From: an uncultured Clostridia bacterium
GTDB lineage: Bacteria > Bacillota > Clostridia > Oscillospirales > Acutalibacteraceae
Assembly: GCA_904420015.1 (NCBI GenBank)
Contig: CAJFTS010000012.1
Location: 1 to 64,000, forward strand
Direction of reading: 5' to 3'
DNA length: 64,000 nucleotides
Below are positions 32,421-42,505 of the stretch, in pieces. The notes under the pieces were generated by a model that had not been told where the DNA came from, searched no databases, and worked only from the letters and a program-made list of their open reading frames with translations. Position numbers and translations under genes: made by a program. Position 1 is the first letter of the stretch; each line of letters begins with the position of its first letter.

Positions 32421-33136
32421 TGGGGAACACGGGACAAGGGCGGGGGACGGCCCTCTTGATCCACGGGTTTACCGGCGTACCGGAAAACCTGTATCCGCTG
32501 GCCCAGCGCTTACGGCAGGAAGGCTATGAAGCGGTGGTGCCCCGTCTGGCGGGCCATACCCGAAAAAAGAGGGATATGAAGGGGCACACCCATGAAGAGT
32601 GGGTGGGGAGCATCCTTGACGCCTACGACGGACTGACAAAGGAAGGAAAGCGTCCCATTCTGGTGGGATATTCCATGGGCGCGCTCATCGCCATCCAAGT
32701 GGCGCGGCGGCGGGAAGTGGACGCGGTGGTTCTCGTCTGTCCGCCGGTCTTTGAGCTGAGCTGGCGCAATATCTTCGGCCGCCTGCAAGAGGAGTTCTGG
32801 TATGCCCTGAGCGGCTATATCATGCTTCCCAGATGCGCCACCCGCGGCAGTATCCGGGAGCTCAAGAAGCTCAGGGAGGAGTGCATCCAAGAGATGGAGG
32901 GGCTTACCTGCCGCATCACCGTCATTCAGTCGAAGGACGACGATTGCGCCAATCCCAAAAGCGCCCTTTACATCATGGAGCATACGCCGCGGGCGGAAAA
33001 GACCCTGCACTGGATTGAACGGGGGCACCACGAGGTGTTTGAACCGAAAAACGTGGCCTATGAGGAAGCGGTCGCTTTCGTTTCCCAGGCCCTGGCTACC
33101 TATTTATCCAAAAGAATCGAGGAAACGACCGGATGA
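32420..33136 (+). CDS. Alpha/beta hydrolase (carboxylesterase-like)
   Basis: ALLIHGFTGVPENLYPLAQRL; GYSMG nucleophile elbow; GHHEVF. Confidence 0.88.
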   Translation: MGNTGQGRGTALLIHGFTGVPENLYPLAQRLRQEGYEAVVPRLAGHTRKKRDMKGHTHEEWVGSILDAYDGLTKEGKRPILVGYSMGALIAIQVARRREVDAVVLVCPPVFELSWRNIFGRLQEEFWYALSGYIMLPRCATRGSIRELKKLREECIQEMEGLTCRITVIQSKDDDCANPKSALYIMEHTPRAEKTLHWIERGHHEVFEPKNVAYEEAVAFVSQALATYLSKRIEETTG

Positions 33137-34419
33137 CCTATGAGGAAAGTCTGCAATATATCCATTCCCTGCTGCGCTTTGGGATGAAGCCGGGCCTGGA
33201 GCGGATCGACGGTCTGCTCAGACGGATGGGCAGCCCCCACGACAAGCTGCGCTGTATCCACGTGGCGGGAACCAACGGGAAGGGCTCGGTCTGCGCCATG
33301 CTTTCCGAGATCCTGCAATGCGCGGGATACCGGACGGGGCTGACCATTTCCCCTTATATCACTGATTTTTGCGAACGCATGCAGGTCAATTCCACCCCCA
33401 TCTCCCACGAGGAACTGGCGGGGCAGGTGGAGAAGCTCAAGCCCCTTTTGGAAGAAATCTCCCGGGAGGGGGAACCGGTAACAGAGTTTGAGGCGGTTAC
33501 CGCCTTGGCCTTCCAATGGTTTTATGAACAGAAATGCGACGTTGTAGTGCTGGAAACCGGCCTGGGCGGCCGGTTTGACGCCACCAATGTCATTCAAAAG
33601 CCGCTGTGCTCGGTCATCACTTCCATTGGGATGGATCACACCGATATTTTAGGAGACAGCTATCGGCAGATCGCATTCGAAAAATGCGGGATCATCAAAC
33701 CGGACGGCATAACGGTAAGCTACCCTGAGCAGGAGCAGGAGGCCCTGGGTGAAATCATGCGCATCGCCGCCCAGCGGCGCAATACCCTGTGTATGGGCAA
33801 CGCCGCCGCACTGGAGGTCAAGCGGATGACGGTGGAGGGAAGCGACGTGGTGTACGGCCGTCTGCCGCTTCACATCCCGTTGGCCGGCGCCCACCAGCAT
33901 AACAATGCCATTACCGCGGTGGAAACGGCATGGGCCCTAAACGGCGCAGGGCTTTCCATCCACGATGGGGATATTCAAAAGGGGATCGCGCAGGTTTGCT
34001 GGCCGGCGCGGTTTGAGGTGCTCGCTTCCAAGCCGCTGGTGCTGGTGGACGGGGCCCACAATCCCGACGGTATGCGGGCCCTGGCCGATACGCTGGGACG
34101 GACTTTGCCGGGACGGAAGGTTACGGCGGTGGCCGGAATGCTCCGGGATAAGGAATACCGGGAGTCGGTGGCGGCCCTTGCACCTTTTGTGAAAACGGCT
34201 TTCTGCGTGACGCCGGACAACCCCAGGGCCCTTTCAGGGGACGCCCTGGCGGAGGAATTTGCCGGTCACGGGGTAGCCGCATGCGCGGCGGGCCTGGAGG
34301 AAGGGCTTCGCCTTGCGAAAGAGGAGGCCGGAGAAGATGGGACGTTGCTGGTCTGCGGATCTCTTTACCTGGCGGGCCCGGCCCGTCAACGGCTTTTGCA
34401 GGCGGAAGAGGAAATTTGA
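33133..34419 (+). CDS. folC: Bifunctional folylpolyglutamate synthase/dihydrofolate synthase
   Basis: HVAGTNGKGSVCAMLSEILQCAGYRTGLTISPYI; DGAHNPDGMRALADTL. Confidence 0.95.
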   Translation: MTYEESLQYIHSLLRFGMKPGLERIDGLLRRMGSPHDKLRCIHVAGTNGKGSVCAMLSEILQCAGYRTGLTISPYITDFCERMQVNSTPISHEELAGQVEKLKPLLEEISREGEPVTEFEAVTALAFQWFYEQKCDVVVLETGLGGRFDATNVIQKPLCSVITSIGMDHTDILGDSYRQIAFEKCGIIKPDGITVSYPEQEQEALGEIMRIAAQRRNTLCMGNAAALEVKRMTVEGSDVVYGRLPLHIPLAGAHQHNNAITAVETAWALNGAGLSIHDGDIQKGIAQVCWPARFEVLASKPLVLVDGAHNPDGMRALADTLGRTLPGRKVTAVAGMLRDKEYRESVAALAPFVKTAFCVTPDNPRALSGDALAEEFAGHGVAACAAGLEEGLRLAKEEAGEDGTLLVCGSLYLAGPARQRLLQAEEEI

Positions 34420-34463
34420 AAAAAGGCGGGCGGGGCGACAAATTGCGCGCGCTAATTGGAATA

Positions 34464-34494
34464 AAATCCCTTATCATAGCGATAAGGGATTTTT
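34464..34494 (+). terminator. Terminator between folC and spoIIAA
   Basis: aatcccttatc atagc gataagggatt tttcttt. Confidence 0.65.
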
Positions 34495-34517
34495 CTTTTG
34501 AATTGAGGTGAAAAAGC

Positions 34518-34838
34518 ATGTCGGTACAGATCGAACACCAAGACAAGGTGATGACGGCATATCTGGACGGGGAAATCGACCATCATTCCGCCCGCCCCAT
34601 CCGCGAGCAGATCGACGACGAGGCCCAGCAGACCAAGCCCGATACTCTGCTTTTGGATTTCGGCCGGGTTTCCTTTATGGACAGCTCCGGCATCGGCCTG
34701 GTCATGGGGCGGTTTCGTCTCATGAGCGAATTGGGCGGGACACTCAAGGTGGTCAATACGCCGCCCCACATTGCCAAGGTAATGCGGCTGGCGGGAATGG
34801 AACGACTCAATGTACTGGAAAAGGAGAACGGAAGATGA
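34518..34838 (+). CDS. spoIIAA: Anti-sigma F factor antagonist
   Basis: LLLDFGRVSFMDSSGIGLVMGRFRLMSELGG STAS domain with conserved DSSG. Confidence 0.95.
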   Translation: MSVQIEHQDKVMTAYLDGEIDHHSARPIREQIDDEAQQTKPDTLLLDFGRVSFMDSSGIGLVMGRFRLMSELGGTLKVVNTPPHIAKVMRLAGMERLNVLEKENGR

Positions 34839-35275
34839 AACCGGTCAATGAAATGAAGCTGGTGATTCCCAGCCGGTCGGCCAACGAAAGCTACGCCCGC
34901 GTGGCGGTGGCGGCCTTTGCAGCGCAGCTTGATCCGACCATCGAGGAGATCAACGACATCAAGACGGCGGTTTCCGAAGCCGTCACCAACTGCATCGTTC
35001 ATGCCTACCGGGATAAGATCGGCACGGTTTTTCTCACCGTCAAGCTCTTTGAGGAAGGGAAGATCGCCATCAAGATCCGGGATACCGGCTGCGGCATCGA
35101 CGATGTCAAACAAGCGATGGAACCCCTCTTTACCACCGCCGGCGAAGAGCGGGCGGGCCTGGGTTTTGCGGTGATGCAGTCCTTCATGGACAAGCTTACC
35201 GTCCGCTCCAAGCCGGGGAAGGGCACCACCGTTTCTATGGAAAAACGCCTCAAGCCGCGTCCTCTCCGGGTTTGA
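34835..35275 (+). CDS. spoIIAB: Anti-sigma F factor
   Basis: DIKTAVSEAVTNCIVHAYRDKIG...IRDTGCGIDDVKQAMEPLFTT...GLGFAVMQSFMD HATPase. Confidence 0.95.
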   Translation: MKPVNEMKLVIPSRSANESYARVAVAAFAAQLDPTIEEINDIKTAVSEAVTNCIVHAYRDKIGTVFLTVKLFEEGKIAIKIRDTGCGIDDVKQAMEPLFTTAGEERAGLGFAVMQSFMDKLTVRSKPGKGTTVSMEKRLKPRPLRV

Positions 35276-35280
35276 CCGCC

Positions 35281-35946
35281 ATGAGCGGCGAAAAGACCGT
35301 CGACGCCCTTGTTCAGGATAACCTGGGGCTGGTGCATTCCTGCTCCCATCGCTTCAAGGGCCGCGGCATTGATTATGACGACCTGTTCCAGGCGGGCTGC
35401 ATGGGGCTTGTAAAAGCCGCCAAGGCCTTTGAGCCGGAACGGGGCAATTGCTTCTCCACCTATGCGGTGCCGGTGATTTTGGGAGAGATCAAGCGGCTCT
35501 TCCGCGACGGTGGAACGGTCAAGGTGGGACGCACCCTCAAGGAGCTGTCCATCAAGGCGGTGCGCTGCCGCGAGCAGCTTTCCAACCAGCTTGGCCGGGA
35601 CCCCACCATCGGGGAGCTGGCCGAGCGGCTGGGCGTTTCCCCCGAAGAGGCGGCTCAGGCCGTCACCGCATCCCTTCCGCCCGTATCCCTGACCGCGGGG
35701 GAAGAGGAGGGCGGCGGCCAGCTGGATATCCCGGTGGAAGCGCCGGAGGAGAGGATTTCCGATATCATCGCCCTCAAGGAGGTAGTTTCCGCCCTTTCGG
35801 CCCGGGACCGCAAGCTGATCGTCATGCGGTATTTCTCCAGTATGACCCAGTCCCAAACGGCCGAAAAGCTGGGAATGACCCAGGTGCAGGTTTCCCGGCG
35901 GGAAAAGGTGATCTTAAACGAGCTGCGAAAACAGCTCACAGGCTAG
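35281..35946 (+). CDS. sigF: RNA polymerase sporulation sigma factor SigF (possible upstream TTG start at 35272)
   Basis: DDLFQAGCMGLVKAAKAFEPERGNCFSTYAVPVILGEIKRLFRD; third gene of spoIIA-type operon. Confidence 0.94.
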   Translation: MSGEKTVDALVQDNLGLVHSCSHRFKGRGIDYDDLFQAGCMGLVKAAKAFEPERGNCFSTYAVPVILGEIKRLFRDGGTVKVGRTLKELSIKAVRCREQLSNQLGRDPTIGELAERLGVSPEEAAQAVTASLPPVSLTAGEEEGGGQLDIPVEAPEERISDIIALKEVVSALSARDRKLIVMRYFSSMTQSQTAEKLGMTQVQVSRREKVILNELRKQLTG

Positions 35947-36074
35947 GAAGGGCCGGCGGCCGGATAGGCTGCCGGCCCTTCCTAATTGGTTGGGAAATGC
36001 CGGCCTTCTCCTCCCGCCTGGAAAGAAGGCCATCCCTTCCATCCGGCTTTGGGGCCGGCATTTCCGTAAAAAGG

Positions 36075-36108
36075 AAACCGGACCGCAGCGTTCCCTGCGG
36101 CCCGGTTT
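36075..36108 (-). terminator. Hairpin downstream of lepB
   Basis: aaaccggaccgca gcgttccc tgcggcccggttt. Confidence 0.5.
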
Positions 36109-36124
36109 GCACGGCGCCCGTTTA

Positions 36125-36682
36125 TTATTCCACCCAGCGCAGCCTTGGATAATACTCAAACAGCACCTTTCCCTTAATCTGATCCCGGCGTACGTAAGGA
36201 TTGCGCCAGAAGCGGGAATCCAGCGAGTCGTTGCGGTTGTCCCCCATCATGAAGTAGCAGCCCTCCGGCACCTGATAGGGACCGAATACCCCCTCGGTCG
36301 GCTCCTTGACATAGTCCTCCTCCAGCCGTTTACCATTGATGTATACCCCGCCGTCGTGAATCTCCACCGTATCCCCCGGCAGCCCGATGATCCGTTTGAC
36401 ATACCAGTCCTCTCCGCCGTCGGGCGGGTCGAAGATAATGACATCCCCCCGGGCGGGGTCCTCAAAGAGATAGGTCAGCCGCAAGGCCATGATCCGGTCC
36501 TCCACCTGGATGGTATCCTCCATCGAACCGGTGGGTACCACGGCGTTCACCACCACGAAATTGCTGATGAGGAAAGCCAGCACCAGGGAAATCAGGATCA
36601 GCCGGACCCAGCTTAACAGCTCCCGGCGGACATAGGAACCCCCAGCGGCATTTGTATCCGCTTCCCGTCGTTCTTTCTCCAT
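36125..36682 (-). CDS. lepB: Signal peptidase I
   Basis: VPTGSMEDTIQVEDRIM catalytic Ser; YVKRIIGLPGDTVEI catalytic Lys; GDNRNDSLDSR. Confidence 0.95.
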   Translation of the reverse strand: MEKERREADTNAAGGSYVRRELLSWVRLILISLVLAFLISNFVVVNAVVPTGSMEDTIQVEDRIMALRLTYLFEDPARGDVIIFDPPDGGEDWYVKRIIGLPGDTVEIHDGGVYINGKRLEEDYVKEPTEGVFGPYQVPEGCYFMMGDNRNDSLDSRFWRNPYVRRDQIKGKVLFEYYPRLRWVE

Positions 36683-36706
36683 CCGATGCTCCCTCCTTGC
36701 GGTCGG

Positions 36707-38626
36707 CTATTCGCCGCATTCCTCCAGCTGCCGAAGCTGTTCCTCCAGCGATTCCCATTGCACATACAGCTCATCGAGGCGGCGTTTGGCCTCGTCGAGC
36801 TGTCCGGTCAGCTCCAAGATCTTATTGTAGTCCGTTCCCACCTCCGGGGAGGACAGCGCCGCCTGCAGCTGTTCAATTTGCGCCTCCGTCTCTTCAATGG
36901 CGGCCTCCGTGCGGTTTCGTTGCCCGGCCGTACGGCGCTTTTGGGATTCGAGCTCCTTTCGCCGCTGGTAGTCGTTTTGCTTTTTCGGCGCCGCCCTCTC
37001 TACCGGCGCCTGCGCCTGCCCCCGTTTTTCCGCCCTCGACAGGTAGTCGTCGTAATTGCCGATGCACTCCTCCATGCCGTCCTGATGCATCACCACCACC
37101 CGGTTTGCCAGCTTGTTGATGAAATACCGGTCGTGGGACACCATCAGCAGCGTGCCCTCATAGCCAAGCAGAGCCGCCTCCAGCGCTTCCCTGGAGGCGA
37201 TATCCAGATGGTTGGTGGGCTCGTCGAGCAAAAGGAAATTCGCTTTGGAAAGCATCAGCTTGAGCAGGGCCACCCTGGCCCGTTCTCCGCCGCTCAAGGC
37301 GTTCATGGGCTTGAACACGTCGTCCCCGGTGAATAGGAACACCGCCAGGGCGCAGCGCACCTCGGTCTGGGTCATCTGGGGATAGGCGTCCCAGATTTCG
37401 TGGATGACGTCCTTGCTGTAATCGAGACCCTCCAAATTCTGGTCGTAGTATCCCGTCTTGATTCCCGCTCCCAGCCGGGCGAATCCGCCGTCGGCCGGCA
37501 GCCGCCCGGTAAGGATACGGAGAAGGGTGGTCTTTCCGCATCCGTTTTCCCCTAAGAGAAAGACCCGCTCGCCGTTTCGGATATGCAGGCCGGCGTTCTC
37601 AAAGAGTTTCTTTCCCCCAAAGCCCTTGGAAAGCCCCTTTGCCAGCAGCACGTCGTTGCCCCCGCCGGGCAGGACTTGGAATGCAAAGCGGATCGAAGAG
37701 AGCTCCGCCTCCGGCTTTACCAGCTGTTCGCGCAGCCGGTCCACCATCTTCTGCTTGCTTTCGGCGGTCTTGATGTTCTTTTCCCGGTTCCACTGGCGCT
37801 GCTGGGCAATGATCCCCTCGATGCGCTTGATTTCCCGCATCTGGCTGTCGTACTGGTGCTGCAGCACCTCCCGGTCCGCCTGCTTGCGGGTGATGTATTC
37901 GGAATAGCCGCCCCCGTATGCCCGCAGACGCCCATGCTCGAGCTCGAAGGTCTTGCGGGTAACCTGGTCGAGAAAATACCGGTCGTGGGAAATGACCAGA
38001 TAGGCCCCCTCGTATCCCTTGAGGAATTCCTCCAGCCACTGTACCGATTGGATGTCCAAATGGTTGGTCGGCTCGTCGAGGAGCAGAAGCTTTGCGTCGC
38101 AGGTGAGCAGGCGGGCCAGGCTTACCTTAGACCGCTGCCCGCCGCTCAGGGTGGAGAGGGGGCGGTCCAGATCCTCCGGCGCAAACCCAAGCCCGATCAG
38201 CGCCGCCCGTACCCGGCTTTGGTAGGTAAGCCCTCCCTCCGCCGCATACCGCTCGGTCAGGAACTGCTGCCGCTCGATGAGGGAGGCGTCTCCTCCCGCC
38301 CCTTCCAAGGCGGCGGTCAGCGTTTGCAGCTCCTCCTCCATCCTTTTGAATTTCAAAAAGCCGGACAGCGCTTCCTCCAATACCGTTCGCCCATCGTCCA
38401 GACAGGCATACTGCTCCATGTAGCCGATGGCGTCCCGGTTGACGTAGACGCCGCCCTCGTCCGGTTCCATCTCCCCGATAATCATTTTAAACAGGGTGGT
38501 TTTGCCTGCGCCGTTGGCGCCCACCAGCCCGATTTTGTCGTGGTCCTCCACATGAAAGGACAGATTGCTAAACAACGTTTCCTCTCCAAAGAACTTGGAG
38601 ACGTTTGCCGCGCTCAAAAGTACCAT
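36707..38626 (-). CDS. ABC-F family ATPase
   Basis: Two ATPase domains, LSGGQRSKVSLARLL and LSGGERARVALLKLM, no TM; inter-domain linker. Confidence 0.95.
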   Translation of the reverse strand: MVLLSAANVSKFFGEETLFSNLSFHVEDHDKIGLVGANGAGKTTLFKMIIGEMEPDEGGVYVNRDAIGYMEQYACLDDGRTVLEEALSGFLKFKRMEEELQTLTAALEGAGGDASLIERQQFLTERYAAEGGLTYQSRVRAALIGLGFAPEDLDRPLSTLSGGQRSKVSLARLLTCDAKLLLLDEPTNHLDIQSVQWLEEFLKGYEGAYLVISHDRYFLDQVTRKTFELEHGRLRAYGGGYSEYITRKQADREVLQHQYDSQMREIKRIEGIIAQQRQWNREKNIKTAESKQKMVDRLREQLVKPEAELSSIRFAFQVLPGGGNDVLLAKGLSKGFGGKKLFENAGLHIRNGERVFLLGENGCGKTTLLRILTGRLPADGGFARLGAGIKTGYYDQNLEGLDYSKDVIHEIWDAYPQMTQTEVRCALAVFLFTGDDVFKPMNALSGGERARVALLKLMLSKANFLLLDEPTNHLDIASREALEAALLGYEGTLLMVSHDRYFINKLANRVVVMHQDGMEECIGNYDDYLSRAEKRGQAQAPVERAAPKKQNDYQRRKELESQKRRTAGQRNRTEAAIEETEAQIEQLQAALSSPEVGTDYNKILELTGQLDEAKRRLDELYVQWESLEEQLRQLEECGE

Positions 38627-38855
38627 AGATTTGTTTCTCCCGTTTCCTTTACGGATAAATTTGCAGATAAAATCAGTTTATCACACTTGCCGCCCCTTGT
38701 AAACCGCAGACGAATCAAGGAAAATTAGGACAAAAGTTGCAAAGAAGAGTCGCTGGAGTGGTTGCAAAGGGAGGGGGAAATGCGGTATACTTAAAAAACA
38801 GAAAGGGAATTCCCTGGATTTTCGGAATTCGCGGCAACCGGGGGGAAAGTTAGAC

Positions 38856-39686
38856 ATGAACGATACCTTTAAGCATTCGTATAAGGTGGAGCATTTTGAA
38901 TACGTCGGCCTTGCGGTGTATAACTGCGGCCTGCAAAAGTGCGAGGCGGGGCACAGCTGGGGTCCTGCGGTGCGCGACCATTATCTGATCCACTATATCC
39001 TGTCCGGAAAGGGGAGCTATGAAACCGGCGGGCGGCGGTACGAGCTTTCGGCCGGGGACGGGTTTTTGGCGTTTCCTTCTACGGTGATTCATTACCGGGC
39101 GGACGGGAACGACCCTTGGGAATATTCCTGGGTGGGCTTCAACGGCACGGAGGCGGAGCGGCTGGTGAAGCTCGGCGGCCTTTCGCCGGAAAATCCGATC
39201 TTTCATTGCCCGCTGGAAAGCCCGCTTTCGGCCAATCTCGCCGCCATCCTCGACGCCACCGGCTCGCGGGTGTCGGATGAGATCCGTATGCGCGGCAGGC
39301 TGATGGAGTTTTTGGCCACCCTTGTTGCGTATTGCGGCGCCAATGAGACCCAGCGGGATACCGGTACCGGAAGGCGGTACATCGAAAAGGCGCTGCGCTT
39401 TATCCAGTATAACTATTCGCGCAGCATCAGTGTCGGTGATATTGCCGACAGCGTGGGCATCAGCCGCAGCCATCTCTACCGGCTGTTTATCGAGCATCTG
39501 AGTATGTCGCCCAATGAGTATTTGACCCGTTTCCGTATTGACGAGGCCTGTGTGCTGCTGCGCTCCCAGGGCTTGTCGGTCAGCGAGGCGGCGTTCTCCT
39601 CCGGGTTTTCCGATCAGCTCTACTTTTCACGGGTGTTCAAGCGCTATAAGGGCGTGCCGCCGAGCAAGTATGCGCTGGAAAAATAA
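38856..39686 (+). CDS. AraC family transcriptional regulator
   Basis: N-terminal cupin; ISVGDIADSVGISRSHLYRLFIEHLSMSPNEYLTRFRIDEACVLLRSQGLSVSEAAFSSGFSDQLYFSRVFKRYKGVPPSKY. Confidence 0.95.
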   Translation: MNDTFKHSYKVEHFEYVGLAVYNCGLQKCEAGHSWGPAVRDHYLIHYILSGKGSYETGGRRYELSAGDGFLAFPSTVIHYRADGNDPWEYSWVGFNGTEAERLVKLGGLSPENPIFHCPLESPLSANLAAILDATGSRVSDEIRMRGRLMEFLATLVAYCGANETQRDTGTGRRYIEKALRFIQYNYSRSISVGDIADSVGISRSHLYRLFIEHLSMSPNEYLTRFRIDEACVLLRSQGLSVSEAAFSSGFSDQLYFSRVFKRYKGVPPSKYALEK

Positions 39687-39706
39687 GAAAAGGATGTGAA
39701 GGGCGG

Positions 39707-40297
39707 ATGATCGAAAGCTTTGAGGAGCTCGAGCGCCAATGTAAGGAATGCACCCGCTGCCCGCTGGCGGCGACCCGCACCAACGTGGTGTTCGGGGTGG
39801 GCAGCCGGGAGGCGGAGGTGCTGTTTGTGGGCGAAGGCCCGGGCAAGAATGAAGATGAGCAGGGGGAGCCCTTTGTAGGAAGGGCCGGCCAGCTTTTGGA
39901 TAAATTTCTGGCGGCAGTGGGCTTGTCTAGGGAGAGCGTCTACATCGCCAATATCGTCAAATGCCGCCCGCCGGAAAACCGGGATCCGAAGCCGGAGGAG
40001 CAGGAGCAGTGCATCGGCTGGCTGCGCAATCAATTTTACCTGATGAAGCCGAAGATTGTGGTCTGCTTAGGGCGCATTGCGGCTTTGAAAATGATTAGCC
40101 CCAATTTTAAGGTGACCAAGGAACACGGCCTTTTCTTTGAAAAGCAGGGGACCCTTTTTATGGGGACCTTCCATCCCGCCGCGCTGCTGCGGTATCCTTC
40201 CAATAAGCCCCAGGCTTTTGAGGATTTTGTAAAGCTGCGGGATAAAATTCGGGAAACTTGTACCCATACCCCGATTGAAGAGATCACGCCGGAATAA
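39707..40297 (+). CDS. Family 4 uracil-DNA glycosylase
   Basis: CTRCPLAATRTNVVFGVGSREAEVLFVGEGPGKNEDEQGEPFVGRAGQLLDKFL; Fe-S cysteines; HPAALLR. Confidence 0.95.
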   Translation: MIESFEELERQCKECTRCPLAATRTNVVFGVGSREAEVLFVGEGPGKNEDEQGEPFVGRAGQLLDKFLAAVGLSRESVYIANIVKCRPPENRDPKPEEQEQCIGWLRNQFYLMKPKIVVCLGRIAALKMISPNFKVTKEHGLFFEKQGTLFMGTFHPAALLRYPSNKPQAFEDFVKLRDKIRETCTHTPIEEITPE

Positions 40298-40407
40298 AGG
40301 CGGCCGGGAAAGCTTTCCGGCCGGTTTCGAGCAACTGCGACCAATGGAATGGGAAAACTATGGTATGGTATCGTTACCAGAAATATTAGTTTAAGGATGT
40401 GACGGGT

Positions 40408-42120
40408 ATGAAGGAAATGGAGCTTTACGAGCTGTGGAAGAAAAAGGCGGTGGGCGACCCCGATCTGGTCGAGGAGCTTAACCGCATTGCCGGGGACGAG
40501 GTGGCCGTCAAGGACCGCTTCTACGACGAGCTGCAGTTCGGCACCGCCGGGCTGCGGGGGGTAATCGGTGCCGGCACCATCCGCATGAACATCTACACCG
40601 TGCGCCGGGCCACCCAGGGCTACGCCGACTATCTGCTGGAGACCTTTGACCGCCCCTCGGTTGCCATCGCGTTTGACAGCCGCATCAAGTCGGATCTCTT
40701 TGCTAAGGAGACGGCCTGCGTTTTTGCCGCCAACGGCATCCCGGTACATATTTTTAAGGAGCTGCAGCCGACGCCGGTGCTCTCCTTTGCCATCCGGTAT
40801 CTCAAAGCGCAGGGGGGCGTGGTGGTTACCGCCAGCCACAATCCTTCCAAGTATAACGGCTATAAGGCCTACGGGGCGGACGGCTGTCAGATGACCGAGG
40901 AAGCGGCGGGCGCCGTTATGCGCAAGATGCAGGCGGTGGATGTGTTCGACGGGGCGAAAACCATGGACTTTGACGAAGGGGTGCGCACGGGGAAAATCTC
41001 CATCATTGGAGAGGACCTGCTCAATGCCTATCTCGATGCGGTGGCGGCGAAGGCCATTCATCCCGGCATCGGCAAGGAGGCTGGCCTGAAGGTGGTATAC
41101 ACCCCCTTAAACGGCGCCGGAAACGTGCCGGTGCGCAAGATCCTCGCAAGGGAAGGGTTCGAGCAGGTGCATGTGGTGCCCGAGCAGGAAATGCCCGACG
41201 GCAATTTCCCCACGGCCCCCTTCCCCAACCCGGAGATCCGCCAGGCCTTCGAATGCGCGCTGAAGCTGGCCGAACAGGTGGGGCCGGATATCCTTCTGGC
41301 CACCGACCCGGACAGCGACCGGGTGGGGATCGCCGTGCGTCAGGATGGGGAATATGTCCTCATGTCCGGCAATGAGGTGGGGGCGATGCTCCTTAATTAC
41401 ATCTGCTCCCAACGGCTGGCCGCCGGCACCATGCCCAAGGACCCGGTAGCGGTCACCACCATCGTTTCCACCCGGATGACCGCGGCCATTGCGGAGAAAT
41501 ACGGCGTGCAGCTTATCGACGTGCTCACCGGCTTTAAGTATATCGGGGAGCAGATCGGCCTTCTGGAAAAGAAGGGTGAGGACGACCGGTTCCTCTTCGG
41601 CTTTGAGGAAAGCTACGGATATCTGGCCGGCTCCTATGTGCGGGATAAGGACGCGGTTGTCGGCTCCATGCTGATCTGTGAAATGGCGGCCTTCTATAAG
41701 AAGCAGGGCAAGACGCTGTATGAGGTGATGCAGGGCCTGTATGAGGAATTCGGCTATTACAAGAACGCGGTGGATTCCATCGTCCGGGAGGGCGCGGCCG
41801 GTATGGCCGAGCTGCAGGGGATAATGGAAAAGCTGCGTGAGAATCCGCCCGCTCAGATCGCCGCACGCAAGGTGACGGGCATTGCCGATTACGCCCGTTC
41901 TACCGATGCCGACCTGGTTCGCGGTACCGAGAGCGTCATCCATCTGCCCAAGTCCAATGTTTTGTGCTACCGCCTGGAGGGCGGCGCGCAGGTGATCGTT
42001 CGTCCTTCCGGGACCGAGCCGAAGGTAAAGATCTATTATACGGCTAAGGCTCCCACCAGCGAAGAGGCGGATGGGATCACCGAGCAGCTCAAAGCCTCGA
42101 TGGCGCAGCTGCTCAGCTGA
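40408..42120 (+). CDS. Phospho-sugar mutase (phosphoglucomutase/phosphomannomutase family)
   Basis: GTAGLRGVIGAGTIRMN; VVTASHNPSKYNGYK active-site Ser loop; ATDPDSDRVGIAV; RPSGTEPKVKIYY. Confidence 0.95.
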   Translation: MKEMELYELWKKKAVGDPDLVEELNRIAGDEVAVKDRFYDELQFGTAGLRGVIGAGTIRMNIYTVRRATQGYADYLLETFDRPSVAIAFDSRIKSDLFAKETACVFAANGIPVHIFKELQPTPVLSFAIRYLKAQGGVVVTASHNPSKYNGYKAYGADGCQMTEEAAGAVMRKMQAVDVFDGAKTMDFDEGVRTGKISIIGEDLLNAYLDAVAAKAIHPGIGKEAGLKVVYTPLNGAGNVPVRKILAREGFEQVHVVPEQEMPDGNFPTAPFPNPEIRQAFECALKLAEQVGPDILLATDPDSDRVGIAVRQDGEYVLMSGNEVGAMLLNYICSQRLAAGTMPKDPVAVTTIVSTRMTAAIAEKYGVQLIDVLTGFKYIGEQIGLLEKKGEDDRFLFGFEESYGYLAGSYVRDKDAVVGSMLICEMAAFYKKQGKTLYEVMQGLYEEFGYYKNAVDSIVREGAAGMAELQGIMEKLRENPPAQIAARKVTGIADYARSTDADLVRGTESVIHLPKSNVLCYRLEGGAQVIVRPSGTEPKVKIYYTAKAPTSEEADGITEQLKASMAQLLS

Positions 42121-42135
42121 TTGTTTTACCCAGCG

Positions 42136-42179
42136 AAAGGCCCGGCGGTATTTTATGGCCGACGGGCCTTTTTATTTTT
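42136..42179 (+). terminator. Terminator after phosphohexomutase
   Basis: aaggcccg...cgggcctt tttattttt. Confidence 0.65.
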
Positions 42180-42505
42180 CTTCTGCCCGGCGGGCGATAA
42201 TACCCTTATAGGCGGAATTTTGAGCGGATTTTCCCTTGAAAATAGCGGGGAAAAGAGGGGATATTTCGAATTTAGCAGCGGTTATATCAGCCCTTGCCGC
42301 CGCGGAAACCGGACCGGATGGCCCACATAGATTTGTTTCAATTTGTTCATAGAAAAATACATTCCTCTCAGTGGAATGTGGTATAATAAAGTTGAAATAT
42401 TTTACAGTTTATCCCTATGGGAAAAGGTCTGGCTGCACCGTGCCGGTCTGCCGCAAAGGAAGCGACGGCGGAAAAGACACGGGCGGGCGAAAGGAGTCGG
42501 CAGGT

